The position numbers and the translations under genes were made by a program. Shown here in pieces: positions 32,789-34,862 of a stretch of DNA of 34,862 nt. Position 1 is the first letter of the stretch, and the number at the start of each line of letters is the position of its first letter. The stretch is taken from the NCBI GenBank assembly GCA_944392285.1, contig CALXWF010000009.1:1-34862 (forward strand). The letters run 5' to 3'. Under the pieces are notes generated by a model. It saw only the letters and a program-made list of their open reading frames with translations. It had not been told where the DNA came from and did not search any database. This stretch comes from an uncultured Alphaproteobacteria bacterium. Its GTDB lineage: Bacteria; Pseudomonadota; Alphaproteobacteria; RF32; CAG-239.

Positions 32789-33917
32789 TTTTTTCTCCTT
32801 TTCTTAAAATTATTACATTATTTTCATCGATAGCGGCAGTAATTGCCTCTAAATCTGGCTGCAGCCAATTATTCCGTGGCTCAATTTGATTAATCATTCG
32901 AAAAAGATCATAAATGGCAGGAGAGAAAACATTTCCGGCATGTAGTTTTAACTCTCGTTTTCCCATTTTTTTCAGAATTGTAACCAAACCGACCAACTGA
33001 AGGGCTTTAAGAAATTTGTATTTGTTATCCAGCAGGCGTTTAAACAAATCTCCTGCATCTTCGTCACTTAATTGCAAGTATTTGACGGCGGATAAAATTT
33101 CGTTCCAATAAGTCAATGTAACAGCTCGGCAAATCTGGCTATTGAAAAGATTTTGGAAAGTTAACTCTGGCACGGGAAGTCCCGCTTTGCTTATTGCTTT
33201 ACGAATATTGTCTGAATTGCCAAGCTGAATTTCAATCCGCAGATACTGGCTGGAACCCAATAAAGCCAAATTAAGACTTTCAGCATTTTCTGGATTCACC
33301 GCACGTTTTTTATTGTACTGCGCTTTTTGAATGTCTTTAATTTTATCGTAAATAACAACATTTCGATGTTGAGATAAAAAGTGTAATGAATGTCCTTCAT
33401 TTCTGTACGAAACTTTGGTGCAATCAAGTCTGCGTGTGATATCGGCTTTGTTTAGATATTGCAAAATTACGTATGGAGCGATATTCACCGGAACATTTTT
33501 GCCATAATCGATTCTTACCACTTGAGCGGATCGCAGTGCTTGAGGTAAAACATCAATCCCCATTTCTCGTAACCTTGACGCCAAATTTTCGATAAGATTG
33601 TCAAAATCGGCATCGCCAATTTCTTCCAAATTATTTGGTGGAAAATTAAGGAGCTTTGGAGCTGAAAACTCAATTTTGAGTTTAACGCTAAACCCACCGT
33701 ATCGAACAACACTGCTTAATGAAACTTTGGGATAATAACCCCATCGCAAATCATCAAATCTGGCATTGTAATAACAAGTTACTGCTTCAGCTCCGTGCAT
33801 ATTCCACAGAATTTCGGGGCTTGGTTTGAAGCAAGAAAGTTTATTAATAACAATATCCGCATAATCCACCAATAAAACACAGGTATCACAGACATTTTTG
33901 CTTTTAATATCGAGCAT
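32775..33917 (-). CDS. Putative phage/plasmid-type replication initiator
   Basis: 380 residues. The N-terminus (NVCDTCVLLVDYADI) and the blocks IEFSAPKLL (82-90), VVRIDYGKN (133-141), YRNEGHSLHF (171-180), YDKIKDIQ (190-197) and YLRIEI (225-230) resemble the gene II/X-like replication proteins of phages and rolling-circle plasmids. This is a memory-based resemblance, not a computed match. I cannot place a clean HUH motif or catalytic tyrosine. AGGAG precedes the ATG at 33917, and the stop codon of the 55-residue gene overlaps that site. The gene is coupled to the downstream short recombinase. A structured region that could hold an origin lies upstream at 34198-34404. Confidence 0.5.
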   Translation of the reverse strand: MLDIKSKNVCDTCVLLVDYADIVINKLSCFKPSPEILWNMHGAEAVTCYYNARFDDLRWGYYPKVSLSSVVRYGGFSVKLKIEFSAPKLLNFPPNNLEEIGDADFDNLIENLASRLREMGIDVLPQALRSAQVVRIDYGKNVPVNIAPYVILQYLNKADITRRLDCTKVSYRNEGHSLHFLSQHRNVVIYDKIKDIQKAQYNKKRAVNPENAESLNLALLGSSQYLRIEIQLGNSDNIRKAISKAGLPVPELTFQNLFNSQICRAVTLTYWNEILSAVKYLQLSDEDAGDLFKRLLDNKYKFLKALQLVGLVTILKKMGKRELKLHAGNVFSPAIYDLFRMINQIEPRNNWLQPDLEAITAAIDENNVIILRKGEKNDCR

Positions 33918-33927
33918 TACGATTCTC

Positions 33928-34095
33928 CTAAATTTTAGTGATTAAAATTTTTAACTCTGGAGTATTCTGAACCGTTTCGGCCAGTATCTTGGCAATTAGA
34001 AGCAAAGAATCAGCAGCTTCCGAAATTTCTTTTTCAGAAAGATTCGGACAAGAAGATCGTATTTCTTCGTGATATGCTTCGCTGTTAATTGTCAT
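33928..34095 (-). CDS. Small protein, first gene of the element operon
   Basis: 55 residues from the ATG at 34095 (MTINSEAYHEEI), which has AAGGGAAGG eight bases upstream; the frame opens at 34152 but that part has no such site. The protein is acidic and helical (LSEKEISEAADSLLLIAKIL), with no recognised domain. Its stop codon TAG is part of the ribosome binding site of the initiator-like gene, so the two are tightly coupled. It could be a small regulator or replication accessory protein, but that is a guess from position. Confidence 0.65.
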   Translation of the reverse strand: MTINSEAYHEEIRSSCPNLSEKEISEAADSLLLIAKILAETVQNTPELKILITKI

Positions 34096-34197
34096 TGTTC
34101 GGCCTTCCCTTTCGCCTAAAGTTATGTTACTGGACGAACAATGCACCTTCACAGCTTAGCAACGTTTGATGGAATGAAGAGAAAAGAATGAGAATAA

Positions 34198-34218
34198 AGT
34201 ATAGTGTGTTTCTATACT
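34198..34218. promoter_or_regulatory. Perfect dyad, possible operator of the element operon
   Basis: AGTATAG (34198-34204), a 7-base spacer, then CTATACT (34212-34218). On the minus strand the dyad contains TATACT about 103 bases before the 55-residue gene, and TATAGT on the plus strand is just before the structured region. Its last four bases are also the first bases of the helix at 34215-34223, so the two foldings exclude each other. Confidence 0.5.
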
Positions 34219-34404
34219 ACTCGCTCAAATCTGTCATCACCGTAAACTTCCTCGCTTTTGTCCGCTGTGAAATTTGCTCTCACAGCGGACAAGACCTTGG
34301 TCTAAGCGTTTCAGTTTATTGCGGTAAAAATGACCAAAAAAAAATTCCTGGAACACCATTACCGCAATATTGTCCGGTGTTCTTCAGGAACTTTACGAGT
34401 AGTA
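34215..34404. ncRNA. Candidate structured RNA or replication origin with pseudoknot
   Basis: A 190-base region, without a supported gene, filled with nested complementary arms. Closing helix: TACTACTCG (34215-34223) with CGAGTAGTA (34396-34404). Two-part helix: AAACT and CGCTT (34244-34248, 34253-34257) with AAGCG and AGTTT (34304-34308, 34313-34317), around a symmetric 4x4 internal loop. On top of it are a perfect 13-bp hairpin (34258-34270/34280-34292) and a 4-bp GACC/GGTC hairpin. A 13-bp hairpin TTCCTG-GAACACC (34345-34357/34376-34390) has a loop containing TTACCGCAATA (34359-34369). That loop pairs with TATTGCGGTAA at 34317-34327, forming a pseudoknot. The transcribed strand is uncertain. 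It sits beside a possible replication initiator gene. Confidence 0.55.
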
Positions 34405-34613
34405 AGAACTTACAAAAAAGATACTCGGTTTCCGAATGCCTCTATAATATAATTGAGGCACCATCGATATGAACATGGGTATAATAAAAATTTTGCATTG
34501 TCAATATCACTTTTACAAAAAAATGATCAAAACAAAAAAAAATTTTTTAAAATTATCGTGCAAGTTGTTTAAATGATAAAACTTTTATTTTTTTGAAAAC
34601 AAACTCACTCAGG
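34405..34613. other. Gene-free AT-rich stretch
   Basis: No gene supported. It holds small foldbacks (GTAAG/CTTAC at 34402-34413, TCGG/CCGA at 34425-34435, TGCCTC/GAGGCA at 34437-34460), a TATAAT at 34480 without a clear upstream hexamer, and an A-run/T-run near 34533-34550 that may help end the methyltransferase transcript. Confidence 0.5.
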
Positions 34614-34862
34614 TTAAGCACATTTTATTTCTTCTTTTGACTGAAACTTGTCATTCAATTGTTGTAACACAAAATAAGCCATTTGCTCTATGACGGGAAT
34701 CGTAACGGAATTTCCGAATAACTTATATTGTTGAGTATCTGAAACTTCTTTCGGAAAAGAAAACATATCTGTTCCGTCCGATTGCTTAAAAGCATAATTT
34801 ATAAAGCCTTGCAATTTTCCCCATTCATTTGGAGTCATTACTCTAATGAATTTATCATTCAC
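34614..34862 (-). CDS. C5-cytosine DNA methyltransferase, C-terminal fragment
   Basis: Only the last 82 residues are inside the window; the gene continues past the right edge and the GTG at 34862 is not the start. RVMTPNEWGKLQGF (motif IX region) and QYKLFGNSVTIPVIEQMAYF (motif X region) are the classic C-terminal blocks of DNA (cytosine-5)-methyltransferases. It methylates cytosine in a specific DNA sequence, as part of a restriction-modification pair or as an orphan. Any nuclease partner would lie outside the window. It is read toward the structured region and the recombinase operon, and its position in the element suggests anti-restriction or defence. Confidence 0.85.
   Translation of the reverse strand: MNDKFIRVMTPNEWGKLQGFINYAFKQSDGTDMFSFPKEVSDTQQYKLFGNSVTIPVIEQMAYFVLQQLNDKFQSKEEIKCA

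Noticed and set aside
34188..34472. A 94-residue plus-strand reading frame over the structured region
   Set aside because: It runs across the paired arms, has no ribosome binding site or recognisable protein pattern, and is better explained by the foldbacks.
30320..34862. Second attachment site (copy of the tRNA-Gln 3' end)
   Set aside because: I found no second copy of the tRNA 3' end in the window, so the far boundary must lie to the right or the core is too short to see.

Overview
The window looks like a chromosomal segment of an AT-rich alphaproteobacterium, probably one of the small-genome uncultured lineages related to Rhodospirillales that are common in animal guts. That placement is an inference. 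It rests on gene content and order: a zinc-ribbon/DUF3426 gene divergent from ftsE-ftsX-ydcF-plsC-DUF2125, an ffh-rpsP-rimM-trmD-rplS cluster, a bactofilin paired with an M23 peptidase, PgpA, and an FtsB-like protein. No rRNA and no CRISPR array is present.

Layout. 1-3806: gap and pgk (lower glycolysis) on the minus strand, each with its own terminator, then a nitroreductase and an unrecognised gene. 3837-5970: a small lipoprotein overlapping argS. 6011-11098: the envelope and division block (zinc-ribbon membrane protein; ftsE, ftsX, DUF218 protein, plsC, DUF2125 protein). 11033-13396: RNA maturation and translation quality control (rsmD, an rluB-like pseudouridine synthase, tadA, smpB). 13455-16116: bactofilin plus M23 peptidase, pgpA, ftsB-like. 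16235-18305: a lipoprotein, a GT2 glycosyltransferase and a secreted PLD-family protein. 18306-18727: tRNA-Thr(CGT) with an unusual palindromic and GC-rich repeat region. 18790-22242: a large MscS channel and an Asd-family protein that has lost its catalytic residues. 22328-26883: a repeat-rich basic protein and the rplS/trmD/rimM/rpsP/ffh cluster. 26884-27708: a gene-poor stretch with a direct repeat, a promoter, two possible tiny membrane proteins and a terminator. 27709-30020: glyQS and a HAD phosphatase.

30245-34862 is accessory. A tRNA-Gln(TTG) marks the boundary. The reading frame of a large serine recombinase runs antisense through the tRNA and its terminator, as expected if an element integrated at or beside the tRNA. 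Upstream of it are a second, shorter serine recombinase, a protein resembling phage/plasmid replication initiators, a 55-aa protein, and the C-terminus of a C5 cytosine methyltransferase cut by the window edge. The recombinase, initiator and 55-aa genes overlap or nearly touch and look like one operon.

The most interesting unannotated signal lies between that operon and the methyltransferase, at 34198-34404. It is a dense set of perfect complementary arms: a closing helix, a two-part helix carrying a 13-bp hairpin and a short hairpin, and an 11-bp helix that pairs into the loop of a neighbouring 13-bp hairpin (a pseudoknot). It could be a structured RNA or a single-strand/double-strand replication origin of the integrated element.
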